Source: an uncultured Clostridium sp.
GTDB lineage: Bacteria > Bacillota > Clostridia > TANB77 > CAG-508
DNA length: 64,000 bases
Assembly (NCBI GenBank): GCA_948469655.1
Contig: CAOKMF010000010.1
Location: 1 to 64,000, forward strand
Direction of reading: 5' to 3'
The notes below the pieces were generated by a model. The model was not told where the DNA came from. It saw only the letters and a list, made by a program, of their open reading frames with translations, and did no database searches. A program made the translations under genes and the position numbers. This document shows positions 1 to 9,130 of the stretch, piece after piece (positions within the stretch are counted from its first letter, which is position 1; the number at the start of each line of letters is the position of its first letter).

Positions 1-630
1 GCCACCGTCGCCAATGTTTCCACCGCCGCCGCCAATGTTTGTGCCACCGGTTTCGTCACTGTGATTTTTGCCATCGCTGGTTTTTTTGCTGTCACCTGCC
101 CCCTTGACGGTAGATATGGTTACAGAAGTACCTTTCAACTTCTCAGCATCATTATAAGCTTTTTGAAGAGCTATCTGCTGTGTTGCCCAAGCATTGTACT
201 CAGGGTCGAACTGGTCCACGATGTTCAGATCTCTTTCTTTTGTTACAGTAATAACTTTTCCGTCTACGAGTACATCAACGCTGTACCGAACCTTAACTTT
301 TGCAATCCTATTGGTGTCAAAGGGGTTAAGCAGGACTTCCTGCCATTTCCCATCAACCTGTTTGAATTCGTAGAATTTTATTTCTACTTTTTCATGCAGG
401 TCGGGGAGTTCCTGCCCTTTTTCATTGACTACTTTAAAGCCGGGATCAACATAGTTGGTTCCCCTCTTAATGGTAATCTCAGAGTCACCAAGGATTTCAA
501 TCCTAATACCCTCCGCCGGCTCAGCTGCCAGAGCTACGCTGGAATCTGTGATAATGACTGCTGTCATAATCGCCAGTGCCATTAGCAGCCGTGTAAAAAA
601 TCCTTTGTTGTGTTTGTTGTTTGTCTTCAT
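1..630 (-). CDS. Secreted glycine-rich repeat protein, 3' end beyond window
   Basis: Open frame running off the left edge, starting at ATG 628-630 behind an AGGAGGA ribosome site. The N-terminus is Lys/Asn-rich, then hydrophobic (LLMALAIMTAVIIT), then Ala-Ala-like cleavage at about residue 33, so it is probably exported. Next comes a domain resembling bacterial Ig-like/DUF5011 repeats (TNYVDPGFKV), and the visible end is Gly-rich (GGGGGN). Base and codon use are much more GC-rich than the neighbours. It has two in-frame CGG codons read as Arg without any shift (after TTT ACA and after AAG GTT), unlike native genes here. Likely horizontally acquired; function unknown. Confidence 0.7.
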   Translation of the reverse strand, partial: MKTNNKHNKGFFTRLLMALAIMTAVIITDSSVALAAEPAEGIRIEILGDSEITIKRGTNYVDPGFKVVNEKGQELPDLHEKVEIKFYEFKQVDGKWQEVLLNPFDTNRIAKVKVRYSVDVLVDGKVITVTKERDLNIVDQFDPEYNAWATQQIALQKAYNDAEKLKGTSVTISTVKGAGDSKKTSDGKNHSDETGGTNIGGGGGNIGDGG

Positions 631-744
631 AAAGTCTCCTCCTTTTATTTGCCTTTCGGCGTTTTTAGTTTTCAAAGTACCGTTTTATTTGATGCGAAAT
701 CCAAAATAACTTTGTCCCTCGCTCTAAGAGTAAATTTATATAAA

Positions 745-800
745 ATAGGTAAATCTACCTATGCTATTTATATTATACTATTTTTTTTGATAAAAGTCAA
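745..800 (-). promoter_or_regulatory. Consensus promoter with palindromic operator for the 1-630 gene
   Basis: On the minus strand TTGACT (795-800) and TATAAT (772-777) are separated by exactly 17 bases, a near-perfect vegetative sigma promoter. Just downstream, over the expected start of transcription, is the palindrome ATAGGTAAATCTACCTAT (745-762), which suggests repression by a dimeric regulator. The regulator is not identifiable from this window. Confidence 0.6.
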
Positions 801-822
801 GCTATGCTGAATTATGTAAACA

Positions 823-2127
823 CTACTGTTTCTCACCAATTACTTCTTCTTGTATGTTTTTCCTTATTGTTACACAGACAATTTCATTTTTTATATCCTT
901 TTCTGTGCTTTTTACTAAAGCACATATATAGTTCTTTGTATGTCCTTTCCAATATCCATCATTTTGCTTTTCTTCTATTAATACTTCGACTTTTTTACCT
1001 ATATATGTATTTCTTATTTCTTCCCCTATCTTATCAGAAAGTTCTATTAGCTTTTTACTTCTTTCTTCTTTTATATTTGGAGAAATTTGACCGTGGCATC
1101 TCTGCTGCTTTTGTTCCCTGTCGCTTTGAATATTGAAATACATGTACTTTATATAATCTTATCTCTTTTAATAAGTTATATGTTTCTTCAAATTCTTCTT
1201 CTGTTTCTTCTGGAAAACCGAACTATTATATCTGCTGTAAGTATAGCATCTTCAAAGTTATCTCTTATGTCTTTTACGACTTCTATTATATCTTCTTTTC
1301 CGGTATTTTCTATTCATTCTTTCTAATGTTTTTGTACATCCACTTTGGAGTGATAAATGGAAATGTGGGCAAATTTTTTCCAATTTTTTTAGTCTTGATA
1401 TAAACTTTTTTGAAAGTAGTCTTGGTTCTAATGAACCGAAGTCTTATTCTTTCTATTCCGATTTATTTTATTTATTTCTTCCAATAAATCTATAAGAGTT
1501 ACATTTTCGCTTAAGTCTTTTCCGTATGAAGCTATTTGTATTCCTGTTAAAACAACTTCTTTTATTCCTGTTTTCGCAATTTGTTCTATTTCTTTTATTA
1601 TATTTTCTAGCCTTCTACTCCTTACTCTTCCTCTTGCATATGGAATAATGCAATACGAACAAAAATTATCACAGCCATCTTCAATTTTTACAGCTGCTCT
1701 TGTTTTTTCTGTATATACCACTCTCCCAAATTCTAAGTATTCTTTTTCTTTAAATAAATCTGTAATTTTTTCTTCTCTTTCTTTTTTTAATTCTTCTACA
1801 TATTTTACAATATCTTTTTTTTCATTATTTCCAAGTATTATATCTATTTCTTTTATTTCTTCTAACAAACTTTTTGAAACCTGTGCATAACATCCTGTTG
1901 CAACTAATATGCTATCTTTGTTCTTATTTTTTGCACGTCTTAATATTTGTCTTGATTTTTTATCAGACATATTTGTTACTGTACAAGTATTTACTATATA
2001 TATATCTGCAAATTCTCCAAAATCTACAACTTTATATCCATGTTTCATAAATTCTTGAATTATTGCATTTGATTCGTATTGATTTGTTTTACATCCGAAG
2101 CGTATATATTGCAACTCGTTTTTCCAT
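823..2127 (-). CDS. mtaB: tRNA t6A37 methylthiotransferase MtaB, read through six CGG +1 sites
   Basis: Radical-SAM methylthiotransferase that makes ms2t6A at tRNA position 37. The N-terminal UPF0004 domain has LGCKTNQ and GCYAQ; the radical-SAM cluster motif CDNFCSYC is near residue 150; HFHLSLQSGC and a C-terminal TRAM-like region follow. ATG 2127 gives MEKRVAIYT. In the plain frame it breaks six times, each at an in-frame CGG where the family has Gly: CGG at 2095-2097, 1458-1460, 1436-1438, 1300-1302, 1218-1220 and 1091-1093. Removing six bases from 1305 leaves 433 codons, the usual family length. No stop or other lesion is seen once the sites are skipped. Confidence 0.9.
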
Positions 2128-2155
2128 TTTTTACTCCTTATTTTACAATAATAAT

Positions 2156-2174
2156 GGGCAACCTTTGGTCGCCC
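2156..2174 (-). terminator. Hairpin after mreB, possible terminator
   Basis: GGGCGACC and GGTTGCCC pair around an AAA loop between mreB and mtaB. The following minus-strand bases are only moderately T-rich, so termination may be partial and mtaB may be cotranscribed. Confidence 0.4.
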
Positions 2175-2188
2175 TAAATATTTTTCCT

Positions 2189-3196
2189 TTATTTTTTCTT
2201 TCTTGCATTATCTAGTACATCTAAATTGTCTAATGCTTTACCAGTTCCAAGGGCTACACATGACACAGTATCATTTGCTATCATTACATTTATTCCGGTT
2301 TTTTCTTGCAAAAGTTTATCTAAACCATCTACTAATGCTCCTCCACCTGTCATATATATTCCCTTGTCACTAATATCTGCCACAAGCTCTGGTGGTGTAC
2401 GTTCTAGAACTGAGTGTACTGCATCTACTACCATCAAAGCTGGTTCTATTAATGCTTCTAACATTTCGCTAGAATGAATTGTTATCGTTTTTGGAAGTCC
2501 TGAACTTAAATCTCTTCCACGTATGTCCATTTCTACATCTTGTATTTTAGGATATACGCATCCTATATTTATTTTTAAATCTTCTGCTGTTCTTTCTCCA
2601 ATTATTACATTGTGTTTTCTTTTTATATATTTTACGACTGCTTCATCAAATTTGTCCCCTGCAACTTTTAGCGATGTGTTTACAACTGACCCACCAAGTG
2701 ATATGACCGCTACATCTGTTGTTCCACCGCCGATATCTACTACCATGTTTCCGCATGCTTTTGATATATCTATACCAGCTCCTATTGCTGCTGCAATTGG
2801 CTCTTCTATTAGATATACTCTTCTAGCGCCTGCTTGTGTTGCTGCATCTATTACTGCCTTTTTTTCAACTTCTGTTACCTGTGATGGTATACATATCATT
2901 ATTCTAGGAGAAAATATTGTTCTTCCACATATTTTATTTATAAAATATTTTAGCATTTTTTCTGTTACAGTATAGTCTGATATTACACCATCTTTTAATG
3001 GTCTTGTTGCAACTATATTTCCTGGTGTTCTTCCGAGCATTCTTCTTGCCTCTTGTCCAACTGCTAGTACTTCATTTGTTAATTTATCTACTGCAACCAC
3101 TGATGGTTCTCTTAAAGTTATCCCTTTTCCTTTTACATATGCTAAAACTGTTGCTGTTCCTAAATCTATACCTATATCATGACCAAATGTAAACAT
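2189..3196 (-). CDS. mreB: Rod-shape actin MreB/Mbl
   Basis: Bacterial actin of 335 residues, the usual length, which forms membrane-associated filaments that direct lateral wall synthesis. The phosphate-1 motif (GIDLGTATVLAYVKGKGI), phosphate-2 VDIGGGTTDVAV near residue 160 and the adenosine motif MTGGGALVDGL near 285 are all present. The frame is intact. GGN codons preceded by C occur only as NNC GGN (atc ggc, tgc gga, ctc gga), so it contains no recoding site. MreB and Mbl cannot be told apart from sequence alone. No mreC/mreD lies next to it. Confidence 0.93.
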   Translation of the reverse strand: MFTFGHDIGIDLGTATVLAYVKGKGITLREPSVVAVDKLTNEVLAVGQEARRMLGRTPGNIVATRPLKDGVISDYTVTEKMLKYFINKICGRTIFSPRIMICIPSQVTEVEKKAVIDAATQAGARRVYLIEEPIAAAIGAGIDISKACGNMVVDIGGGTTDVAVISLGGSVVNTSLKVAGDKFDEAVVKYIKRKHNVIIGERTAEDLKINIGCVYPKIQDVEMDIRGRDLSSGLPKTITIHSSEMLEALIEPALMVVDAVHSVLERTPPELVADISDKGIYMTGGGALVDGLDKLLQEKTGINVMIANDTVSCVALGTGKALDNLDVLDNARKKK

Positions 3197-3212
3197 CTAT
3201 CTTTCTCCCATT

Positions 3213-3262
3213 TTAAAAAATTGTAATAAGTTTGTTTCGAATATATTACAAACTTATTACAA
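3213..3262 (-). terminator. Rho-independent terminator upstream of mreB
   Basis: A 15-base perfect inverted repeat, TTGTAATAAGTTTGT at 3221-3235 and its complement at 3248-3262, is followed on the minus strand by a T7 run (3214-3220). It ends the unit containing the 53-residue protein. It sits only about 17 bases before the mreB start, so it may also act as an attenuator. Confidence 0.7.
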
Positions 3263-3371
3263 TTATATTACATGTTATATTTTTTTTCAATACATTTAGG
3301 TAAATATATTTTATTTTTTTCATTTGAAAAAATTTAAGTTATTTAAAGTCCGTAACATGAAGCTCTTTACA

Positions 3372-3533
3372 TTATAATGACTGTGAAATACCACTATTAA
3401 CATTATTAATAACATTTGTATTACTATTTTCTGAATTAATACTATGCAAATATAAATATATCATTCCATTACTAAATAACCAAAATGCTATAACTAAAAC
3501 TACCCATGTTCCTAATTCTTTTAATCTATCCAT
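3372..3533 (-). CDS. Small single-span membrane protein (53 aa)
   Basis: ATG 3533 overlaps the end of the upstream enzyme gene by eight bases and has GAGGAAAAG as ribosome site. One hydrophobic segment (residues 10-28, WVVLVIAFWLFSNGMIYL) is followed by a Ser/Asn-rich tail. The overlap and shared strand indicate translational coupling with 3526-4794. No family recognised. Codon use matches the native genes. Confidence 0.6.
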   Translation of the reverse strand: MDRLKELGTWVVLVIAFWLFSNGMIYLYLHSINSENSNTNVINNVNSGISQSL

Positions 3534-4794
3534 TTTTCTTTTCCTCCTCTAACTCTTGCACCGCTTTTATTACTCCTAATTTTCCATATTCATATGTTAG
3601 TCCACCTTGTAAGAATGCAATATATGGCTTTCTTATTGGTCCATCACATGATAACTCTATTGATGACCCTTGTACAAAACTTCCGCTTGCCATTATTATT
3701 TTGTCTTCATATCCTGGCATATCATATGGTGTAGGTACAGCAGATGAGTCTATCGCTGAACCTTTTTGTATTCCTTGACAGAATTTTATTAAATCTTTTT
3801 CATTTCCAAATTCTATTGTTTGTACTATATCTGTTCTTTTTTCATTATACTTTGGCGAAACCTTATATCCTAAGTTTTCTAACATTCTACTTGCAAATAT
3901 TGCTGTTTTTAAACTGCTTGCAACAACATGTGGTGCAAAATATAATCCTTGAAGAAAGCTTTTATTTGCTCCGAAGTGATGGTCCGTACTTCTTTTCCTT
4001 GTCCTGGTGGGTTTAGTCTTTCTGATACTAATTTTATATATTTTTCTTTTCCGCATACATATGCTCCGATTAGTTGCAATTCCTCCACCTAAATTTTTTA
4101 TAAGTGAACCGCACAATGATGTCTGCCCCTATGTCAAGTGGTGTTTTTCTTTCTACAAATTCACAGTAACAATTGTCTATAAAGATGATGACTTCTTTAT
4201 CTATTTTTCTTATTTCTTTTATAACATTTTCTATTTGCTTTATGCTCAAACTATTCCTTGAAGAATATCCTTTTGAACGTTGTATATGTATTAATTTTAT
4301 TTTATCATTTTTCAAAGTGTCTATTATTTTTGGTATATCAAATTCATTCTCTTTTAAATCTATTTCTTCATATTTTATTCCAAATGATTTTAATGAACTC
4401 TCATTTTCTCTAATACCTATCACTTCGTCTAATGTGTCATATGGTTTCCCGAGATATCGCAAGCATTTTATCATTTGGTCTTAATAGTGCAAAAAGTGAA
4501 ACTGTTAGTGCATGTGTTCCTGATATAAATTGATTACGAACTAAGCTATCTTCTCCACCTAGTACTTCCGTAAATATTTTTTCAATCACATCTCTTCCGA
4601 ACATCTCCTTCTCCATATCCAGTAGATGCACCAAAATGCATTTCTGAAACTTTGTTTTTTTGGAATGACATTAATACTTTTTGACTATTATATAATGCAT
4701 CTTCATCTATTTTATTAAATATCTCTTTTAGCTCTTTTTCTGTTTCATTTGCAAGTTCTTCTATTTTTTCACTTATTCCAAATTCCTTATACAT
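3526..4794 (-). CDS. Aluminium-resistance / methionine-gamma-lyase-type PLP enzyme, six CGG +1 sites
   Basis: PLP-dependent fold-type I protein of the YnbB/'aluminium resistance' family (420 residues after recoding). Visible landmarks are FGASTGYGEGD, RNQFISGTHAL, FIDNCYCEFVE, and the lysine region ADIIVGSLIKNLGGGIA. In the plain frame it splits into four pieces. CGG sites at 4597-4599, 4449-4451, 4109-4111, 4066-4068, 3984-3986 and 3971-3973 each stand for a conserved Gly, and 1269 minus 6 is a multiple of three. In Bacillus-type genomes this gene neighbours glnR/hfq. The exact substrate is uncertain. Confidence 0.85.
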
Positions 4795-4870
4795 GTTTTC
4801 CTCCGATAATTATACCTCTTATAATAGTAATATTATACTACATTATATCCATTTTTACAACATTTTTGTA

Positions 4871-4899
4871 TTGCTAATTTCTTTATCAGATGTTATAAT
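4871..4899 (+). promoter_or_regulatory. Promoter of the YcxB-like gene
   Basis: TTGCTA (4871-4876) and TATAAT (4894-4899) are separated by 17 bases. A GGAGG ribosome site follows before ATG 4922. Confidence 0.5.
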
Positions 4900-4921
4900 T
4901 ATTTTGGAGGAATGAGTAATA

Positions 4922-5455
4922 ATGGCAAATGGTGATAAATTATTTGAAAATAAAACAAAATATTCAACTGATGATTATATAGAATTTTTAAAGTTTCATA
5001 ATAGAAAATTTAATTTTTATTATATGGCATATACAGCTTTTTGGGTATTTCTTCTTTTGTTTTGTATTATTATTTGCTTTCGTTCTGGGTCTAGAATTCA
5101 AGGCGTTTTGATTACGATTATTCTTGTTAGCTTTGTTTGCTATCGTACGATTAAACCTAAAATGATTGTAGATAATGAAATTAAGAGTGATAAATATGGT
5201 GAGGATAGTACCAATACTTTTTCATTTTATGAGAAGGATTTTGAAGTTAAAAATAAAAAGGGAAGATTTAAATATAGATATTCTATATTTCGCAAAATAT
5301 ATGAAACAAACAACTTTTTTTATCTTTATGTATCAAAAGAAAATGCATTCTTAGTTTCAAAAAACACATTTTCTTTAGGTTCTACTGAAGATTTTGCAAA
5401 ATTTATAAAGCAAAAATGTAAGTTTAAATATAAATTAGATTCTTCATTAAAATAA
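4922..5455 (+). CDS. YcxB-like membrane protein (177 aa)
   Basis: Two adjacent membrane segments (about residues 34-53 and 58-74) follow a short N-terminal region, then a soluble C-terminal domain with FSFYEKDFEV and YSIFRKIYET typical of YcxB-family proteins. The function of this family is unknown. It is preceded by its own promoter and a GGAGG site and converges with the next gene, overlapping it by nine bases. The frame is intact with no CGG. Confidence 0.7.
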   Translation: MANGDKLFENKTKYSTDDYIEFLKFHNRKFNFYYMAYTAFWVFLLLFCIIICFRSGSRIQGVLITIILVSFVCYRTIKPKMIVDNEIKSDKYGEDSTNTFSFYEKDFEVKNKKGRFKYRYSIFRKIYETNNFFYLYVSKENAFLVSKNTFSLGSTEDFAKFIKQKCKFKYKLDSSLK

Positions 5456-6332
5456 AACATTTAATTCTTCTAGTAAATTTTTATATTTTACGTAAAAAAT
5501 TCCTTTGTCTTTTGTAGCTAAGGAATTTTTTAATTCCTGTATCAGAATGTAAGTTTTATTTATATTATATTTTCTTTTTTCCTCTTTTTTATTTAAATCT
5601 TTCATAATCTCACTAAATTTCTTTTCAGCATTATATACCTCAATTTGTACTTTTTCCCAGTCATCATTTTCTAAAAATGTATAACTATTAAGTATATAAC
5701 TTTTTGTAGCAATTGCATTTTTCTTGATGTCTTCCATCTCTGAATTATTTGTAAATTCTGCTAAAAATCCATACATAGCTGCTAGACTCCCGAGCAGTTT
5801 TTATTTTGTTCTTTTCTTTTATCGCAACTAGCGTTTGATCTATCATATTACTAAATCCAACTATTTTTTCTGAACTTGCACCTTCATTATATAAATCTAG
5901 TATTATTGTAGACCAAGCTGAATAAAGTACTTCTATTTCACCTTGCATAAGTGTCCAATTTACTTGATTAGATTCTGTTCCTATTTGCTCTTCTTCCATT
6001 TTTGTTATAGTCGTTTCTTGCTTACTTTCATCACTTTCTTGTTCTTCTTCCTTTTTGCTACTTTCCTTTTCACTAGATCCCGAATTTGTATTCCCCTCTG
6101 ATTCTTGAGTTTTACTTATTGATACTTTATAGTTTTCAAGTTTTATACCATTTAACTCATTAAGTAAATTTGTTATTTTAATATCTAAATACCCTATTTC
6201 TTCTTCTAACTTATTTGTCTCATTTGTGTCTTTTTTGCTTTTTGAATATAAAAAGTATCCTACGGCACAACTAACCACTATCATAATTATTATTAATATT
6301 TTCGTAATTATATTTTTCATTTTTTCCTCCAT
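5447..6332 (-). CDS. Membrane-anchored protein of unknown function, one CGG +1 site
   Basis: An N-terminal membrane anchor (residues 8-29) is followed by a coiled, Glu/Lys-rich linker with a Ser/Glu-rich stretch (residues 85-110) and a helical C-terminal domain. In the plain frame the reading stops near 5745. CGG at 5790-5792 (after GCT, before AGT) restores one 294-residue protein (886 minus 1 is a multiple of three). Likely outside the membrane. No family recognised. Confidence 0.65.
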
Positions 6333-6422
6333 ATTTAATTATTATAACAAAAAAAACTCCAAATATTCTCTGTATTCTTTTTTGTTATTTGCTTAAAATA
6401 AATCATGATGTGGAGGTTTTTT

Positions 6423-6705
6423 ATGTACTCAATTGTTAATTTGTATAGTGAGAAAAATCGGCGAAATTTCTAAGTTTCTAAATGATTTTTATAATAAAAA
6501 TATTATCCTTAAAAATGATTTAAAATGGGAAAAGATTTTTGAAAATCCTATTGAGATTGCAGATATTGTTGGGGCTTTTGCTGATAATATAGATTTATAT
6601 AATATGAATATGTGGATTAGCCTTGACGAAGGTGCTTTTATTTATGTGACTGAAAACAATGCAGATAAATTAATAAGGTATCTTTATGAAAGATACCCTT
6701 ACTAA
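6423..6705 (+). CDS. Small soluble protein, unknown, one CGG +1 site
   Basis: A strong GGAGG at 6413 points to ATG 6423, which opens MYSIVNLYSEKN. CGG at 6459-6461 (CGGC, after AAT) must be skipped to reach the long downstream frame EISKFLNDFY. The recoded product is 93 residues (283 minus 1). This is a plus-strand site, showing that the inserted C follows the coding strand and not one DNA strand. Function unknown. Confidence 0.7.
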
Positions 6706-6708
6706 TTT

Positions 6709-7140
6709 TTATTCTTCATCTTCATCTGATTCTTCTACTTTTTCTATGTCTTCAGTTTCATTTTTTGTAATTTCTACTTCTTCTTGATGAAATCCACAAT
6801 TAGGACAATAATTTGCATTTATTTCTATTTCTTCATAACAGTTTTTACATTGTCTTTTTTCTTTTATACTTAATATTTCATTTTTACATTCTACTATTTT
6901 TTTACTTATATCATCTATCTTGCCACATTTTTCTTTTAGTTCTTCTTTGTCTATTTCTTCATTTACTACTGATTTTTCATATACTGTTTCTCCTATTTCT
7001 CTATATATTTTTTCTATTTCTTTTTTATAATCATTAATTTTCATTTTGAGTTTTGTTTCTTTTGCAATCTTGCTAGTCTTTTCTGCTGTATATTTATATG
7101 TTTTACTTGCAGCATCTCCGATTTTCTCAAATAATTCCAT
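6709..7140 (-). CDS. Coiled-coil protein with C-terminal zinc ribbon (143 aa)
   Basis: The N-terminal 90 residues are Lys/Glu-rich helix (IAKETKLKMKINDYKKEIEK). A zinc ribbon follows, with CKNC at about residue 97 and CPNC at about 112, then an acidic tail. This layout is common in small Firmicutes zinc-ribbon proteins without known function. It converges with the previous gene with three bases between the stops. No CGG in frame. Confidence 0.65.
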   Translation of the reverse strand: MELFEKIGDAASKTYKYTAEKTSKIAKETKLKMKINDYKKEIEKIYREIGETVYEKSVVNEEIDKEELKEKCGKIDDISKKIVECKNEILSIKEKRQCKNCYEEIEINANYCPNCGFHQEEVEITKNETEDIEKVEESDEDEE

Positions 7141-7318
7141 ACTTTCACATTCCTTTCTAATTAATATTTTTTGTGAATTTATGTGATTTTATACTGGATT
7201 TTTTTAGATTGTAGGAATTTTCGCCACGAATGTAGTGAAAAGCTCCGTACAAGATAAATATGCGAATGTTACAGTTTCTTAAAGATGCATAGCATTTTAG
7301 AAACTGTTAATCCGTTTT
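7141..7318. other. Intergenic region with hairpin
   Basis: No credible gene. ACAGTTTCT (about 7270-7278) and AGAAACTGT (about 7297-7306) form a hairpin that could terminate gpsA transcription on the minus strand. The rest is AT-rich. Confidence 0.4.
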
Positions 7319-8311
7319 TTAGAATTCAGATTTTTTTTGTCTTTGCATAAGTCTTGAAACTCCGTCTTTTGCAGATAAGTTTTTATATAATATGTCATAT
7401 ACGGTATTTAGTATTGGCATTTCTATATTGTTTATTTTTCCAAGCTCATATGCAACTTCTATATTATCTATACTTTCAATTACCATTCCAACTTCTTTTC
7501 TTGCTTCTTCTACTGTTTTTCCTTGTCCGAATTAGTTTTCCTGCTCTTCTGTTTCTACTATGTTCACTTAGGCAAGTTACAATTAAGTCTCCGAAGTCCG
7601 TGTAAGTCCATAAAATGTTTCTTTTTCTCCACCTAGAGCTTCTCCGAAGTGTTGATATCTCTTTTAGCCCCCTTGTTATAAGGGCTGCAAAGCTATTGTC
7701 TCCAAGTCCTATTCCACTTGCTACTCCTGCACAAAATGCTATTATATTTTTAAGTGCTCCGACCGAAGCTCTACTCCTCTTACGTCTTCACATGTATATA
7801 TTCTTAAAGTTTCACTCATAAATTCTTCTTGAATAAGGTTCCTTACCTCTTTGTTTCTTGATGCTACAACTAATGCTGTTGGTACATATAGTGAAACTTC
7901 TTCTGCATGACTTGGTCCCGAAAGTACTGCTAGTTTAGAATTTGGAAGTTCTTCTTCCATTACTTCATCTAAAGTTTTTAGAGTTTCTTTTTCAAATCCT
8001 TTTGAGCATATTACAATTATTTGATTTGTTACATATTCTTTATATTTTTTTACTGTTTCTCTTGTAAATTTTGATGGGGTTACATGAAGAATTATATCTG
8101 TTCCTTCTATGGCTTCTTCGACAGAATTCGTACAATATACGTTTTCTGGTATAACTGCATTTGGTAAAAATTTGCATTTATGCTCGATATTTATTAAGTT
8201 TTTTTCTTCTTCTGTGAATGACCATATTTTTATATTGTGTCCTAAATTTGCTAAATGTATACTAAGTGCTACTCCCCAGCTTCCACTTCCGATTATGCAA
8301 ATATTTTTCAT
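7319..8311 (-). CDS. gpsA: Glycerol-3-phosphate dehydrogenase [NAD(P)+], six CGG +1 sites
   Basis: Makes sn-glycerol-3-phosphate for phospholipid synthesis. The N-terminal Rossmann loop [11 protein letters not shown] is intact, as is the LSGPSHAEE motif. The catalytic and C-terminal half reads correctly only if six CGG are skipped: 7763-7765 and 7759-7761 (tandem, VELGGALKN), 7644-7646 (TLGEAL), 7598-7600 and 7591-7593 (TGLGDLIVTC), and 7527-7529 (LIGQGK). 993 minus 6 gives 329 codons, the family length. It follows plsY by 24 bases, so the two phospholipid genes form one operon. Confidence 0.93.
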
Positions 8312-8335
8312 TAGTCCCTCCTAAATTTTATTTGG

Positions 8336-8967
8336 CTATTTTGAAAAGCTTAATTTATTTTCTTTTCCTTCTAATATTCTTTTTATGTTTTGTCTATGAT
8401 TAAATAAAACTAAAAGTGCAAGTAGTATGCTAAATATCACATAGTTTCCGAGGTACAAGTAAATGTGCTTCTTGTACTCCAAATAAAGTAAGCACTGGAT
8501 ATAATACGGCTGCAGTACAAGAACCTGCAGATACCATTCTTGTAGCCACCATTACGATTAGTGCAAATACTAGGCATATTAGTCCTACTTTCCAGTTCAT
8601 GCAAAGTAATACTCCAAGGGACGTTGCAATTCCTTTTCCACCTTTAAAGCCAAAGAATACTGGGAATGTATGTCCGAACAATAACTGCAAATCCTGCTGT
8701 TTGTACAAGTAATGCACCACTTGTATCTTTTGCAATTTGACTTATTAGAAGTGCTATCATTACAGCTACTACTCCTTTTAGTACATCACATAAGAGTGTT
8801 ATTCCTGCTGCTCCTTTTCCTACACTTCTAAGCATATTTGTTGTTCCTGCATTTCCGCTTCCTTTTTCCCTTACATCAAATCCTGCTACTCTTTTACTGA
8901 TTATTACTGAAAAATTTACGCTTCCTATAAGATATGCTATGATTGCTACTATTATTACTACTATCAT
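8336..8967 (-). CDS. plsY: Acyl-phosphate:glycerol-3-phosphate acyltransferase PlsY, two CGG +1 sites
   Basis: Integral membrane acyltransferase that uses acyl-phosphate to acylate glycerol-3-phosphate, the product of the next gene gpsA. The conserved loops GSGNAGTTNMLR and GHTFPVFFGFKGGKG are visible. CGG at 8674-8676 supplies the Gly of VGHTFP, and CGG at 8448-8450 the Gly of PGNYV. The recoded length is 209 residues with about five membrane segments, normal for PlsY. Without the shifts the protein would lose its active-site loop. Confidence 0.93.
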
Positions 8968-9005
8968 TTTTACTACCTCCTATTATTATTTTATATTGAT
9001 ATCTT

Positions 9006-9130
9006 GATTCGAGCAAGAATTAGTAAGATACTAGGCATTCAAGGTAAATTTGTCGAAGACTAGGCTCTTGCCTGTCTGAGCAAATTTAACCGCAGAATAA
9101 CGACGTAGATTGCTGATTATTCCTCGAATC
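9006..9130. repeat. Palindromic intergenic repeat, copy A
   Basis: About 125 bases with imperfect terminal inverted repeats (GATTCGAG at 9006-9013, CTCGAATC at 9123-9130). It shares its internal sequence with copy B at 10461-10587, for example CTAGGC-TTCAAGG and CGCAGAA-AACGACG. It overlaps the last codons of der, and transcription through it would give a long hairpin. MITE-like or an RNA element. Confidence 0.6.
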
